Below are positions 1-8,748 of a DNA stretch of 64,000 nucleotides, piece by piece. Numbering within the stretch: the stretch's first letter is position 1; every line of letters starts with the position of its first letter. The DNA is taken from positions 248,001-312,000 of the forward strand of contig JADJHR010000003.1 of assembly GCA_016707445.1 (NCBI GenBank), given 5' to 3'. This DNA comes from Rubrivivax sp. GTDB lineage: Bacteria; Pseudomonadota; Gammaproteobacteria; Burkholderiales; Burkholderiaceae_C. Position numbers and translations under genes: made by a program. The notes under the pieces were generated by a model. That model had not been told where the DNA came from. It saw only the letters and a list, made by a program, of their open reading frames with translations, and did no database searches.

Positions 1-161
1 TGAGCTGGCACCGGCCGACATCAGCAAGGGCATGGGTTTGAAGTAGGGTTGCTTTGGGCAGAGCGACCCGTCGCACGAGGTGCCACAGGCGCGCCTGACT
101 GTGAAGGCCTGCCGTTTTGGATCGTCATGACGGTTGCTGATCGCTGCTGACGGCAAGATCG
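1..161. other. Stretch left of the insertion sequence, no gene recognised
   Basis: No convincing coding region was found. A short plus-strand reading frame runs from the window edge to a stop at about 46 and could be the tail of a gene lying outside the window, but 14 codons are too few to judge. The rest shows no recognisable promoter or terminator. Confidence 0.3.
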
Positions 162-176
162 ATCATTGCAGCTGGC
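162..176. repeat. Left copy of 15-bp direct repeat (putative IS target duplication)
   Basis: The 15-mer ATCATTGCAGCTGGC occurs here and again at 1568-1582, immediately outside the two proposed ends of the IS element. A perfect 15-bp match at that spacing is very unlikely by chance and fits a target-site duplication. IS1202-type elements are known for unusually long duplications. Confidence 0.7.
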
Positions 177-1567
177 TGTCAACCCAAAGTAGAAATGTCC
201 CCTTCGCACCAGATAGAGATGTCCCTGGAGGGCGGCGGAGGTCAGGGCCGCTTTTGCGTTGCGGCGGGCTGCGCAGGGCAGCCCGAGCGGCCCGCCGCAC
301 CGCGCCGCCACGATGGGTGGTGTATCCGGTCGATAGACGCCGGCGCGCTGGCTGTCCTGGAACGCCAGTTCCGACTTGCGGGCCGCCGCTCGCGCTCAGG
401 CGGCGGCCCGCGCAGCGGCGAGTTTGTCGTCCAGCGTCTTGGCGTCAGCCCTTGCCCCGGCTCAGGTGCTCGCGACAAGCGAATGCCGGTGCCGCAAGCG
501 CCGCCCCCGGTAACTCAGGCCGAGTTCGCCGTCAGCAGCTGCACGATGTCGACCATCGCGCGCTGCTGGCGCGCGGCGAGCGGGCTCGATTTGCAGCACC
601 TTGCCCTCGAAGCGGCAAGCACCCTGGGCGCTGAGTTGACGCTGGTGGTGCAGCGCAATCTCGCGCAGCGCCTGGCTCGTGCCGCGCCAGGGCTGGTGCA
701 GATCAGCCGCCTGCGCGGTGCCACGGCGGCGCCGGTTGTGCTGTTGCAAGTACGTGCCCAGCCATTCGTTGGCTTGCTCGATGCCTGCGATGCCTTGCAG
801 CCGCAGTGCTTTGCCGGCGGTCTTGCAGCGTCTGGAACAGCCGCTCCCGCCCCTTGGCTTGTGGCTGTGGGCGCAGATGGGCTGATGTGAAGCTGCAGCA
901 ACGCGCGCTCGAACGCGTCGCGGGGTCTTGGGGTCGGATTTGGTGAAGATGCCGTGGCGGTCGCGGTAACGGCGCGCCGTGGCGCTGTCGCCGTGCAGCA
1001 CGGCGAAGTACGCCTCGGTGGTTTCCTGGCGAGAACCGCGCCAAGCACCTGGCCTGTAGCGTCGTCGATGAGGGCGATCACAGCACTTGTCAGCACGGCC
1101 CTCGAACCAGTCGTGGTGGCTGCCGTCGATCTGCACCAACTCGCCCACGCAGGCGCGGCGCTCGCGCGGGCTGTGCGCTTGGCCCGGCGCAGCCGGGCCT
1201 TCCACAGCCGGCTTCGATTATCCAGCCGCGGAGCGTCTCGGTGCTGTAGACAAAGCCGTGATCTCGCCCAGGTACTCGGGCTCGGGGCCGAAGTCGGCGT
1301 AGTGCTGGCGCACCAGCGCGACGAATTGCTCGCGCCCCAAGGGCGCGATCCGCCGGTTGCTGAACGCCGCGCTTGCGCGAGACCAGCCCGCTGGCCCCTG
1401 CTCGCGAACTCGCCGGCACAGCCTTTGACCTGCCGTACCGATATACCCAATACCAGCGCAGCCTGCGCTCCTGCTCGCCACCAGCCGCTGCACAACCGTC
1501 GCTGCGCTCTTCTGACTCATCAGCCTCCCCCCCCTCTTCGGGGCGAGGGCACTACCTGGGGCTCACA
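177..1567 (-). mobile_element. Degenerate IS1202-type (ISNCY family) insertion sequence, about 1.39 kb
   Basis: The element is bounded by a 15-bp direct repeat. Its two ends form an imperfect inverted repeat: the left end TGTCAACCCAAAG matches the reverse complement of the right end, TGTGAGCCCCAGG, at 9 of 13 positions. Inside is a minus-strand transposase of the IS1202 kind, broken into several frames. A non-coding stretch of about 280 bp near the left end contains the repeated ATGTCCC-type words often seen at the ends of these elements. The size is usual for the group. The frameshifts indicate an old, inactive copy. Confidence 0.7.
515..1520 (-). pseudogene. ISNCY/IS1202-family transposase, multiple frameshifts
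   Basis: Pieces of one transposase can be followed across all three minus-strand frames. They include an N-terminal helix-turn-helix segment (LGISVRQVK), a segment like HGFVYSTETLRGWI, the catalytic DDE-type core (QIDGSHHDWFEGR, then ALIDDATGQ), a middle part (DRHGIFTKSDPK), and a C-terminal part (GIEQANEWLGTYLQQHNRR) in a different frame. No single frame holds more than about a third of the protein, so several indels have accumulated. The likely original start is the ATG near 1520 (MSQKSAATVVQRLVA). The order of conserved pieces is that of IS1202-type transposases, and no active product is expected. Confidence 0.75.
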
Positions 1568-1582
1568 ATCATTGCAGCTGGC
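1568..1582. repeat. Right copy of 15-bp direct repeat (putative IS target duplication)
   Basis: This is identical to 162-176 and abuts the proposed right end of the IS element. Between here and the next gene (1743) there are 160 bases with no recognised feature; they must hold the promoter of the caspase-MORN gene if it is expressed. Confidence 0.7.
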
Positions 1583-1742
1583 GGGGCCTCAGTTACACTG
1601 CATCGAGATGCATCAATGTGCGTCCTGGCGTTAATGCGCGTCGGGCCGCAGTGGCCGGCAGCGGGTCTGGCCCCGCCGGAGCTGCGGATGACATGCGCAC
1701 GCCATGCGAGCGTGTACGCAACTGAATCCAGGCTGTCCGCCC

Positions 1743-3755
1743 ATGCTGTCCCTCAGGTCTGTCGTCATGCTTCTGGCCGTGCTGGTTCTGGCGGCCGCCG
1801 AGCCTGCGCAGGCTCGGCGCCTGGCGCTGGTGGTCGGCAACGACGCCTACCAGAAAGTTGCCAAGCTGGACCGTGCGGGGGCGGACGCCGAGGCAATGGC
1901 CAAAGAGCTCGATCGTGCCGGCTTCGAGGTGTCTTTGCACCGCGACCTGACCAACACCCGCTTTGCCGTTGCGGTGTCCCAGTTCTACGACAAGGTCAAG
2001 AAGGGCGACGACATCATCGTCTTCTACGCCGGTCATGGTGTGCAGACCGAACGTGGCGCCCAGCTGTTGCCGATCGACATCGAGGGTGACACCGAGTTCG
2101 TGATCGAGCGCCTGTCGCTGCCGGTCAACGGCCTGCTCGACAGCCTGGAGCGGCTGCAGACCCGCATGGCCGTGGTCATCGTCGACGCCTGCCGCGACAA
2201 TCCGCTGCGCGCGCAGGGGCGGCCCATCGGCGCCGCGCGCGGGCTCTCGGGGCCGAACGTGGCGCGCGGGCAGATGCTGATGTTCTCGGCCGCGAGCCGC
2301 GAGCGTGCGCTCGATTCGCTGGGCAAGGACGACAAGACCGTTAACGGCGTCTTCACGCGTGAACTGGTGGCACGCATGCGAACGCCCGGTGTGCCCTTCG
2401 AGCAGGTTGCCAAGGACGTGCAGAACGCGGTGGAAAGGCTGGCCGCAACGGTCAACCACAAGCAGCGGCCGTTGATCGTCAACGACTCGATCGGTGACTT
2501 TGCCTTCTACCCCGGGGCTGGCGCGGTGGCGCAGAACGACCCACCCAAGGACACCGAGGCCGCTGCCACGCAACTGCAGGCCGCACGCGAAGACCGCTTC
2601 TGGGACGGCGTGCTGAAGGCAAACAACATCGAGGCCTATCAGGGCTACCTGAAGCGCTATCCGCAGGGTGAATACGCCTTGATCGCGCACGCCGCCATGG
2701 CCAAGCTGGCTTCGTCGCCGAGCGCTGTGGTGGCGCAGAACACGCGCGGCGCGGGGCCTGAGCCGGCCCCTGCGGCTACCCCGGCCGCCGGCCCGTCCGC
2801 GGTGGCGCCGCCTTCGATTGCCGGGCCCAAGCCGGCACCGGCCACGCCGGCAATGGCCGTTCAGCCGTTGCCCGCCGTGGCGCCGCCTGCGTCTGCAGCG
2901 GCGTTACCGGTGCAGCGCACGCGGGCCGCCTATGCCTTGCCGAATGGTGACCGCTACGACGGCGACGTGCTCGGCAACAAGCGCTCTGGCAAGGGCACTT
3001 ATCAGTTCGCCAACGGGGACCGTTACGAGGGTGAATTTGCGGATGATCATTTCCTGGGCCAGGGCCAGATGGTCTTTGCCAATGGTGACCGCTACGAAGG
3101 GGGCTTCCAGGGCATCACCAAGCAAGGCAAGGGCGTGATGACCTTTGCCAACAAGGATCGCTACGAAGGCGACTTCGTCGACAACCTGTTTCAGGGCCAG
3201 GGGACCTTCAGCTTTGCCAGCGGCGAGCGCTATACCGGTGAGTACCAGCGCGGGCTGAAGAACGGCAAGGGCGAACAGCTGTTTGCCAACAAGGACCGTT
3301 ACGTCGGGCAGTTCGAGAACGACAAGCCGCAGGGCAAGGGCACCACCTTCCACGCCAACGGCGATGTCTTCGAAGGCGAGATGGTGCAGGGGATCAAACA
3401 GGGCCCGGGCGCCTACAAGTTTGCCAATGGTGACCGTTTCGAGGGCTTCTTCGTCGCCGGGCAGTTCAGCGGCAAGGGTCGCCTGTACATGGCCAGCGGC
3501 GACCGCTACGAGGGTGACTTCCACAACAACGTCAAGGAAGGCCGTGGCGTCCACTACTTTGCCAACAAGGACCGCTACGAGGGCATGTTCAAGAACGGGG
3601 CCCAGCAGGGTCAGGGCATCCACTACTTTGCCAACGGCGACCGCTACGTCGGTGAATTCGTCGCCGGCGTCCGCCAGGGCAAGGGTGTGCACCATTTCGC
3701 CAACGGCCAGACGCGCGAGATCGAGTACGACAAGGGTGTCGAGAAGGCGCCGTAG
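1743..3755 (+). CDS. Secreted caspase-like (peptidase C14) protein with C-terminal MORN repeats
   Basis: A 670-residue protein. I chose the ATG at 1743 because it opens directly onto a signal peptide (about residues 1-25, ending AEPAQA); the ATG 39 bases upstream would spoil this. Residues about 26-260 form a caspase/metacaspase p20 fold with the catalytic dyad visible: His98 in FYAGHGVQ and Cys150 in VIVDACRDNPL. A Pro/Ala-rich linker follows (about residues 330-395). The C-terminal part is about eleven 23-residue MORN repeats (core FANGDRYEGEF) plus a degenerate twelfth. Caspase-fold proteins act as cysteine endopeptidases, often in stress or cell-death roles; MORN repeats usually bind lipids or proteins. 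The export signal suggests periplasmic or outer-surface action. Its substrate is unknown. It converges on rfbC with a 33-bp gap and shares no operon with its neighbours. Confidence 0.85.
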   Translation: MLSLRSVVMLLAVLVLAAAEPAQARRLALVVGNDAYQKVAKLDRAGADAEAMAKELDRAGFEVSLHRDLTNTRFAVAVSQFYDKVKKGDDIIVFYAGHGVQTERGAQLLPIDIEGDTEFVIERLSLPVNGLLDSLERLQTRMAVVIVDACRDNPLRAQGRPIGAARGLSGPNVARGQMLMFSAASRERALDSLGKDDKTVNGVFTRELVARMRTPGVPFEQVAKDVQNAVERLAATVNHKQRPLIVNDSIGDFAFYPGAGAVAQNDPPKDTEAAATQLQAAREDRFWDGVLKANNIEAYQGYLKRYPQGEYALIAHAAMAKLASSPSAVVAQNTRGAGPEPAPAATPAAGPSAVAPPSIAGPKPAPATPAMAVQPLPAVAPPASAAALPVQRTRAAYALPNGDRYDGDVLGNKRSGKGTYQFANGDRYEGEFADDHFLGQGQMVFANGDRYEGGFQGITKQGKGVMTFANKDRYEGDFVDNLFQGQGTFSFASGERYTGEYQRGLKNGKGEQLFANKDRYVGQFENDKPQGKGTTFHANGDVFEGEMVQGIKQGPGAYKFANGDRFEGFFVAGQFSGKGRLYMASGDRYEGDFHNNVKEGRGVHYFANKDRYEGMFKNGAQQGQGIHYFANGDRYVGEFVAGVRQGKGVHHFANGQTREIEYDKGVEKAP

Positions 3756-3788
3756 GCAGGGACCGGCCGCGAGGTTGCAAGCGGCGGT

Positions 3789-4373
3789 TCAGCCCAGTGC
3801 GGGCAGCTGATCAGCGGCGGCTTCGATGCCTGGTGCAGTGGCGTCCTTCGCTGCAATTCGCGGCCCGCCGGGCCAAGGCGCCAGCGGCCAGTCGATGCCG
3901 ATCACCGGATCGTCCCAGCGCAGGGCCCGTTCGCTGTCACGGGCGTAGACGTCGGTGGTCTTGTAGAGAAACTCGGTGTTGTCTTCCAGCGCCAGGAAAC
4001 CATGCGCAAAACCTTCGGGAATCCACATCTGGTACCGGTTGGCAGCACTCAGCTCAACACCCATCCATCGGCCGAAATGGGCCGAACCGCGGCGGATGTC
4101 GACCGCCACGTCGAAGACCGAACCGCGCACCACGCGCACCAGCTTGCCCTGCGCATGCGGCGGCAGCTGGTAGTGCAGGCCGCGCAGCACGCCGGCCTGC
4201 GAGCAGGAATGGTTGTCCTGCACGAAATCGCGTGGCACCGGCAGGCCCAGCGTCTGCAGGCCCTGCTTGAAGCGGCCGGCGTTCCAGCTCTCGAGAAACC
4301 AGCCCCGATCGTCGGCATGGACGGTGGGCTCGACGAGCACCACGCCGGGCAGTGCCGTGGCGACCAGCTTCAC
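3789..4373 (-). CDS. rfbC: dTDP-4-dehydrorhamnose 3,5-epimerase
   Basis: RfbC/RmlC epimerises the 4-keto-6-deoxy sugar nucleotide at C3 and C5, the third step to dTDP-L-rhamnose. The 194-residue length is normal. The family's catalytic His lies at about residue 67 (VLRGLHYQLPP), with further motifs VFDVAVDIR, IPEGFAHGFLAL and the tyrosine near residue 137 (FLYKTTDVY). The start is a GTG whose bases overlap the stop codon of rfbA, indicating translational coupling; the much longer open frame upstream is a shadow of rfbA. It is the last gene of the block galE-manC-rfbB-rfbD-rfbA-rfbC and converges with the caspase gene. Confidence 0.95.
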   Translation of the reverse strand: MKLVATALPGVVLVEPTVHADDRGWFLESWNAGRFKQGLQTLGLPVPRDFVQDNHSCSQAGVLRGLHYQLPPHAQGKLVRVVRGSVFDVAVDIRRGSAHFGRWMGVELSAANRYQMWIPEGFAHGFLALEDNTEFLYKTTDVYARDSERALRWDDPVIGIDWPLAPWPGGPRIAAKDATAPGIEAAADQLPALG

Positions 4374-5254
4374 CGCATCACCTTCTCGGCCAGCAGCTGC
4401 ATCAGGTACTGGCCGTAGCCGTTTTTGAGCATGGGCCGGGCCTGGGCCTCGAGTTCGGCGGCGCTGATCCAGCCCGAGCGGTAGGCGATCTCTTCGGGGC
4501 AGGCCACCTTCAGCCCCTGGCGCTTCTCGAGCGTGGCGATGAACTGGCTGGCCTCGAGCAGGCTGTCGTGCGTGCCGGTGTCCAGCCAGGCGTAGCCGCG
4601 GCCCATGATCTCGACGTCGAGCTGGCCCTGTCGCAGGTAGCGCGCGTTGACCTCGGTGATCTCGAGTTCGCCGCGTTCGCTGGGCTGGATGTCGGCGGCG
4701 ATGTCGCACACCTGGTGGTCGTAGAAGTAAAGGCCGGTGACTGCGTAGTTGCTCTTGGGCCGGGCTGGCTTCTCGGCGATGCTGATGGCGCGCCGCTGCT
4801 CGTCGAACTCGACCACGCCGTAGCGCTCGGGGTCGTTGACGTGGTAGGCGAACACCGAAGCGCCTTGCTGGCGATCGTGCGCGCGGCGCAGCAGCGACGG
4901 AAGGTCGTGGCCGTAGAAGATGTTGTCGCCCAGCACCAGCGCGCTGGGTGCACCGCCGATGAACAAGCGACCCAGGATGAAGGCCTGAGCCAGGCCATCG
5001 GGGCTGGGTTGCACGCAATAGCTCAGGCTCATGCCCCAGCGGCTGCCGTCGCCCAGCAGGGCCTGGAAGCGCGGTGTGTCCTGCGGCGTGCTGATCACCA
5101 GCACGTCGCGCATGCCGGCCAGCATCAGCGTGCTCAGCGGGTAGTAGACCATCGGCTTGTCGTACACCGGCAGCAACTGCTTGCTCATGGCCAGCGTGGC
5201 CGGATGCAGCCGGGTGCCGGAGCCTCCGGCCAGGATGATGCCTTTGCGATTCAT
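4370..5254 (-). CDS. rfbA: Glucose-1-phosphate thymidylyltransferase
   Basis: This enzyme joins dTTP and glucose-1-phosphate to dTDP-glucose, the first step of dTDP-L-rhamnose synthesis. It is 294 residues, the usual size. The nucleotidyltransferase signature GIILAGGSGTRLHPAT is at the N-terminus, followed by KQLLPVYDKPMVYYPL, GDNIFYGHDL and EKPARPKSNYAVTGLYFYD. I chose MNRKGIILAG as the start rather than an ATG 10 codons upstream, because the family begins just before the GGSGTR motif. It is coupled to rfbC by overlap and separated from rfbD upstream by 33 bases. Confidence 0.95.
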   Translation of the reverse strand: MNRKGIILAGGSGTRLHPATLAMSKQLLPVYDKPMVYYPLSTLMLAGMRDVLVISTPQDTPRFQALLGDGSRWGMSLSYCVQPSPDGLAQAFILGRLFIGGAPSALVLGDNIFYGHDLPSLLRRAHDRQQGASVFAYHVNDPERYGVVEFDEQRRAISIAEKPARPKSNYAVTGLYFYDHQVCDIAADIQPSERGELEITEVNARYLRQGQLDVEIMGRGYAWLDTGTHDSLLEASQFIATLEKRQGLKVACPEEIAYRSGWISAAELEAQARPMLKNGYGQYLMQLLAEKVMR

Positions 5255-5287
5255 GCGAAGCAGCCTTCTGGGTTCAGGCGTCAATGG

Positions 5288-6187
5288 TCAAAGGGCCAGA
5301 GTCTCGCGCAACATGCGCTCGACGCCGGCTTGCCAGGGCGGCAGTTGCAGGCCGAACGCAGCCTGCAGCCTGGCGGTCGACAAACGCGAATTCAGCGGAC
5401 GTTGCGCCGGCGTCGGGTAGTCGCGTGTGGCGATGGCCCGAATGGCGTCGGGTGCCACCCGCAACAGCTGGCCCTGCGCACGCGCCCATTCGATGACGAA
5501 GCGCGCATAGGCGTGCCAGCTGGTCTCGCCGGCCGCCACGCAATGGTAGGTGCCGGCCCGATCGGGTTCGGCCATGGCGGCACGCAGTGCATGCGCGCTG
5601 ACGTCGGCCAGCAACTCGGCCCCGGTGGGTGCACCGATCTGGTCGGCGATCACGTCGAGCGACTCGCGCTCGGCCGCCAGCCTGAGCATGGTGCGCGCGA
5701 AATTGCCGCCGCGTGCCGCGTAGACCCAGCTCGTGCGCAGGATCAGGTGACGGCAGCCGCTGGCGCGAATGGCCTGTTCGCCTTCGAGCTTGGTGCGACC
5801 GTAGACGCTCAGCGGCCCGGTGGCCGCATCTTCGTCGCGCGGCTGATCGCCCGAACCGTCGAACACGTAGTCGGTGCTGTAGTGCAGCAGCCAGGCGTTC
5901 AGTGCGCGTGCTTCGCGCGCCAGCACTGCGGGCGCGGCGGCATTCAGCGCCCGTGCCAGATCGGGCTCGCTCTCGGCCTTGTCGACCGCGGTGTGCGCTG
6001 CGGCATTGACGATCAACATCGGCTGCACGCGCCGCACCAGTGCAGACAGCGATTCGGGCTGCGAAAAATCGGCGCGCCATTCAGCCGGTGAATCAAAGTC
6101 GCAGGCCACCAGGTCGCCCAGCGGCGCCAGCGCGCGCTGCAGCTCCCATCCGACCTGGCCGTTCTTGCCAAGCAGCAGGATCTTCAT
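5288..6187 (-). CDS. rfbD: dTDP-4-dehydrorhamnose reductase
   Basis: This enzyme reduces dTDP-4-keto-L-rhamnose to dTDP-L-rhamnose. It is 299 residues, a short-chain dehydrogenase with the Rossmann motif GKNGQVG at residues 7-13, the STDYVFDG signature (about 104-111) and the catalytic Tyr129-x3-Lys133 (YGRTK). The start ATG overlaps the rfbB stop in an ATGA arrangement at 6184-6187, which fixes the start; the in-frame extension upstream is rfbB shadow. It lies in the order B-D-A-C typical of rhamnose operons. Confidence 0.95.
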   Translation of the reverse strand: MKILLLGKNGQVGWELQRALAPLGDLVACDFDSPAEWRADFSQPESLSALVRRVQPMLIVNAAAHTAVDKAESEPDLARALNAAAPAVLAREARALNAWLLHYSTDYVFDGSGDQPRDEDAATGPLSVYGRTKLEGEQAIRASGCRHLILRTSWVYAARGGNFARTMLRLAAERESLDVIADQIGAPTGAELLADVSAHALRAAMAEPDRAGTYHCVAAGETSWHAYARFVIEWARAQGQLLRVAPDAIRAIATRDYPTPAQRPLNSRLSTARLQAAFGLQLPPWQAGVERMLRETLAL

Positions 6188-7245
6188 CGCGCTTCGTAGT
6201 TGGCGGCGACCCAGTCGCGGTAGCTGCCGCTTTGCACGCCGCGCACCCAGTCGGCGTTGGCCAGGTACCACTGCACGGTCTTGCGGATGCCCGATTGAAA
6301 GGTCTCGGCAGGCCGCCAGCCGAGTTCGGCCTCGATCTTGCGGGCGTCGATCGCATAGCGGCGGTCATGACCCGGCCTGTCCTTCACGTGCGTGATCAGC
6401 CGGTTGTAGGGGCCGGCCGGGTCGGGTTGCAGTTCGTCCAGCAGCGCGCACACGGCCTGCACGATGTCGCGGTTGGTCATCTCGTTGCCACCCCCGACGT
6501 TGTAGACCTGCCCCGGCCTGCCGCGCTCGAGCACGCTGCGGATGGCGCTGCAATGGTCGCGCACATACAGCCAGTCGCGCACCTGCAGGCCGTCGCCATA
6601 GATCGGCAGCGGCTTGCCGGCCAGGGCGTTGACGATCATCAGCGGGATCAGCTTCTCGGGAAAGTGCAGGGGCCCGTAGTTGTTGCTGCAGTTGGTGGTC
6701 AGCACCGGCAGCCCGTAGGTGTGGAACCAGGCCCGCACCAGGTGGTCGCTGGCCGCCTTGCTGGCCGAATAGGGGCTGTTGGGCTCGTAGGGGTGGGTCT
6801 CGGTGAAGGCCGGGGCGTCGGCGCTCAGGCTGCCGTAGACCTCGTCGGTGCTGACGTGCTGGAAGCGAAAGGCGCGCCGGGCGTCGTCGGCCAAACCCGT
6901 CCAGTACGTACGTGCTGCCTCAAGCAGCGTGAACGTGCCGTCGACATTGGTCTTGATGAAGGCGCCGGGACCGTGGATGCTGCGGTCGACATGGCTTTCG
7001 GCAGCGAAATGAACGATTGCGCGCGGCCGGTGCTCGGCCAGCAGGCGATCGAGCAGCGCACGGTCGCAGATGTCGCCCCGCACGAAGACATGGCGCGCAT
7101 CACCCTGCAGCGTGGCCAGGTTCTGCAGGTTGCCGGCATAGGTCAGCGCGTCGAGGTTGACCACCGGCTCGTCGCTGGCGTTCAGCCAGTCGAGCACGAA
7201 GTTGCTGCCGATGAAGCCGGCACCGCCGGTGACGAGAATGCTCAT
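6184..7245 (-). CDS. rfbB: dTDP-glucose 4,6-dehydratase
   Basis: RfbB converts dTDP-glucose to dTDP-4-keto-6-deoxyglucose, using NAD internally. It is 353 residues. The NAD-binding GGAGFIG lies at residues 7-13, the catalytic Thr-Asp-Glu at 133-135 (VSTDEVYG), and the Tyr159-x3-Lys163 pair in YSASKAASDH; KLIPLMI and YVRDHCSAI are also family-typical. It overlaps rfbD by four bases and is separated from manC by 60 bases, so it is probably in the same transcript. Confidence 0.96.
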   Translation of the reverse strand: MSILVTGGAGFIGSNFVLDWLNASDEPVVNLDALTYAGNLQNLATLQGDARHVFVRGDICDRALLDRLLAEHRPRAIVHFAAESHVDRSIHGPGAFIKTNVDGTFTLLEAARTYWTGLADDARRAFRFQHVSTDEVYGSLSADAPAFTETHPYEPNSPYSASKAASDHLVRAWFHTYGLPVLTTNCSNNYGPLHFPEKLIPLMIVNALAGKPLPIYGDGLQVRDWLYVRDHCSAIRSVLERGRPGQVYNVGGGNEMTNRDIVQAVCALLDELQPDPAGPYNRLITHVKDRPGHDRRYAIDARKIEAELGWRPAETFQSGIRKTVQWYLANADWVRGVQSGSYRDWVAANYEAR

Positions 7246-7305
7246 GCGATGGCTTGCGTCCGATGACTGATGTGGGACCTAAAGCGCCTCGTAAGGGCAC
7301 ACGCG

Positions 7306-8748
7306 TCATTCCCGGCCATAGGTGTCCTCGAAACGCACGATGTCGTCTTCGCCCAGGTAGCTGCCTGACTGTACTTCGATGATTTCCAGCGGCACCTTGC
7401 CCGGGTTGGCCAGGCGATGGGTCTGACCGAGCGGAATGTAGGTGCTCTGATTTTCGGCCAGCAGCGTCACCTGGTCGCCGTTGGTCACTTCGGCTGTGCC
7501 CGAGACGACGATCCAGTGCTCGGCTCGGTGGTGGTGCATCTGCAGGCTCAGCGAAGCACCGGGCTTGACCATGATGCGCTTGACCTGGTGGCGCGGGCCG
7601 TGATCGATGCTGTCGTACCAGCCCCAGGGCCGGTGCACCTTGCGGTGCAGCGTGTGTTCGCCACGATGCTCGGCACCGAGTTGCTGCACGATCTTCTTCA
7701 CGTCCTGGCTGCGCGCGCGGTCGGCCACCAGCACGGCGTCTGGGGTTTCGACGATCACCACGTTGTCCAGGCCGACGGCACTGACCAGGCGGCTGGTGGC
7801 ATGCACCAGCGTGTTGCGGCTGTCGTTGACGATGGCGTCACCGACGCTGGCGTTGCCCGCCGCGTCCTTGTCGGCCACCTGCCAAACAGCCTCCCAGGCG
7901 CCCAGGTCGTTCCAGCCGGCATCGAGCTCGACCATGCGGATGTCGAAGTCGCTGCCGGGGCAGCGCTCCATCACCGCGTAGTCGACCGACTCGGCCGGCA
8001 CGGCAGCAAATTCGGCCCTTCCCGGACGCACGAACAAGGCGTCGGTGCTGCGCGGCAACCACGCGGCCTGGCAGGCGGCGACGATGTCGGGCCGAAAGCG
8101 TTGCAGCGCCGCCAACCAGGTGGATGCGCGCAGCACGAACAGGCCGGCGTTCCAGTAGTAGTGGCCGTCGGCCAGGTAGCCTTCGGCGGTGGCCAGATCG
8201 GGTTTCTCGACAAACTGCTGCACGCGGGCTTCACCGCCGCCACTTTCAACTTCGGCGCGGATGTAGCCAAAGCCCGTTTCAGGCCGGTCGGGCGCGACCC
8301 CCAGGATCGTGATACCCCCTGCGGCGGCCACCGCGATGGCGCGCCGCAGCGACTGGTTGAAGGCCTCGGGCCGGGTCACGGTCTGGTCGGCCGCGGTGAC
8401 CACCAGCACCGGGTCGTCGCCCGCTGCCGTTGCCTGCAAGGCGGCCAGGGTCAGCGCCGGCGCCGTGTTGCGGCCCAGCGGCTCGAGCAGCACCGCGGCC
8501 GGCACGATGCCGGCTTCGCGCAACTGGTCCAGCACCAGGAAGCGATGTTCCTCGTTGCCGACGATGAGAGGGGCGGTGAGCGCCAGCTGCTCGTCGGCCA
8601 GATCCTGCAGCCGAGTCACGGCCTGCTGAAACAGGCTGCGCTGGCCCGACAGCACGAGAAACTGCTTGGGGTAGCCCGCACGCGACAAGGGCCACAGTCG
8701 CGTGCCGGAACCGCCGGCCATGATGACTGGAAGCACAGGGATTTTCAT
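7306..8748 (-). CDS. manC: Mannose-1-phosphate guanylyltransferase / mannose-6-phosphate isomerase
   Basis: A bifunctional 480-residue enzyme giving GDP-mannose for exopolysaccharide or O-antigen. The N-terminal nucleotidyltransferase carries IMAGGSGTRLWPLSR, with KP of FVEKPD as sugar-phosphate ligand. The C-terminal cupin (type II phosphomannose isomerase) is recognised by HRPWGWYDSID and MHHHRAEHWIVVSG. The start MKIPVLPVIMAGG was taken because it overlaps the galE stop (ATGA, 8745-8748); the longer open frame is galE shadow. cpsB, algA and xanB are used as synonyms in other genera. Confidence 0.93.
   Translation of the reverse strand: MKIPVLPVIMAGGSGTRLWPLSRAGYPKQFLVLSGQRSLFQQAVTRLQDLADEQLALTAPLIVGNEEHRFLVLDQLREAGIVPAAVLLEPLGRNTAPALTLAALQATAAGDDPVLVVTAADQTVTRPEAFNQSLRRAIAVAAAGGITILGVAPDRPETGFGYIRAEVESGGGEARVQQFVEKPDLATAEGYLADGHYYWNAGLFVLRASTWLAALQRFRPDIVAACQAAWLPRSTDALFVRPGRAEFAAVPAESVDYAVMERCPGSDFDIRMVELDAGWNDLGAWEAVWQVADKDAAGNASVGDAIVNDSRNTLVHATSRLVSAVGLDNVVIVETPDAVLVADRARSQDVKKIVQQLGAEHRGEHTLHRKVHRPWGWYDSIDHGPRHQVKRIMVKPGASLSLQMHHHRAEHWIVVSGTAEVTNGDQVTLLAENQSTYIPLGQTHRLANPGKVPLEIIEVQSGSYLGEDDIVRFEDTYGRE

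Noticed and set aside
4352..6091. 579-codon plus-strand frame opposite rfbA-rfbD
   Set aside because: Antisense shadow of two confidently assigned enzymes.
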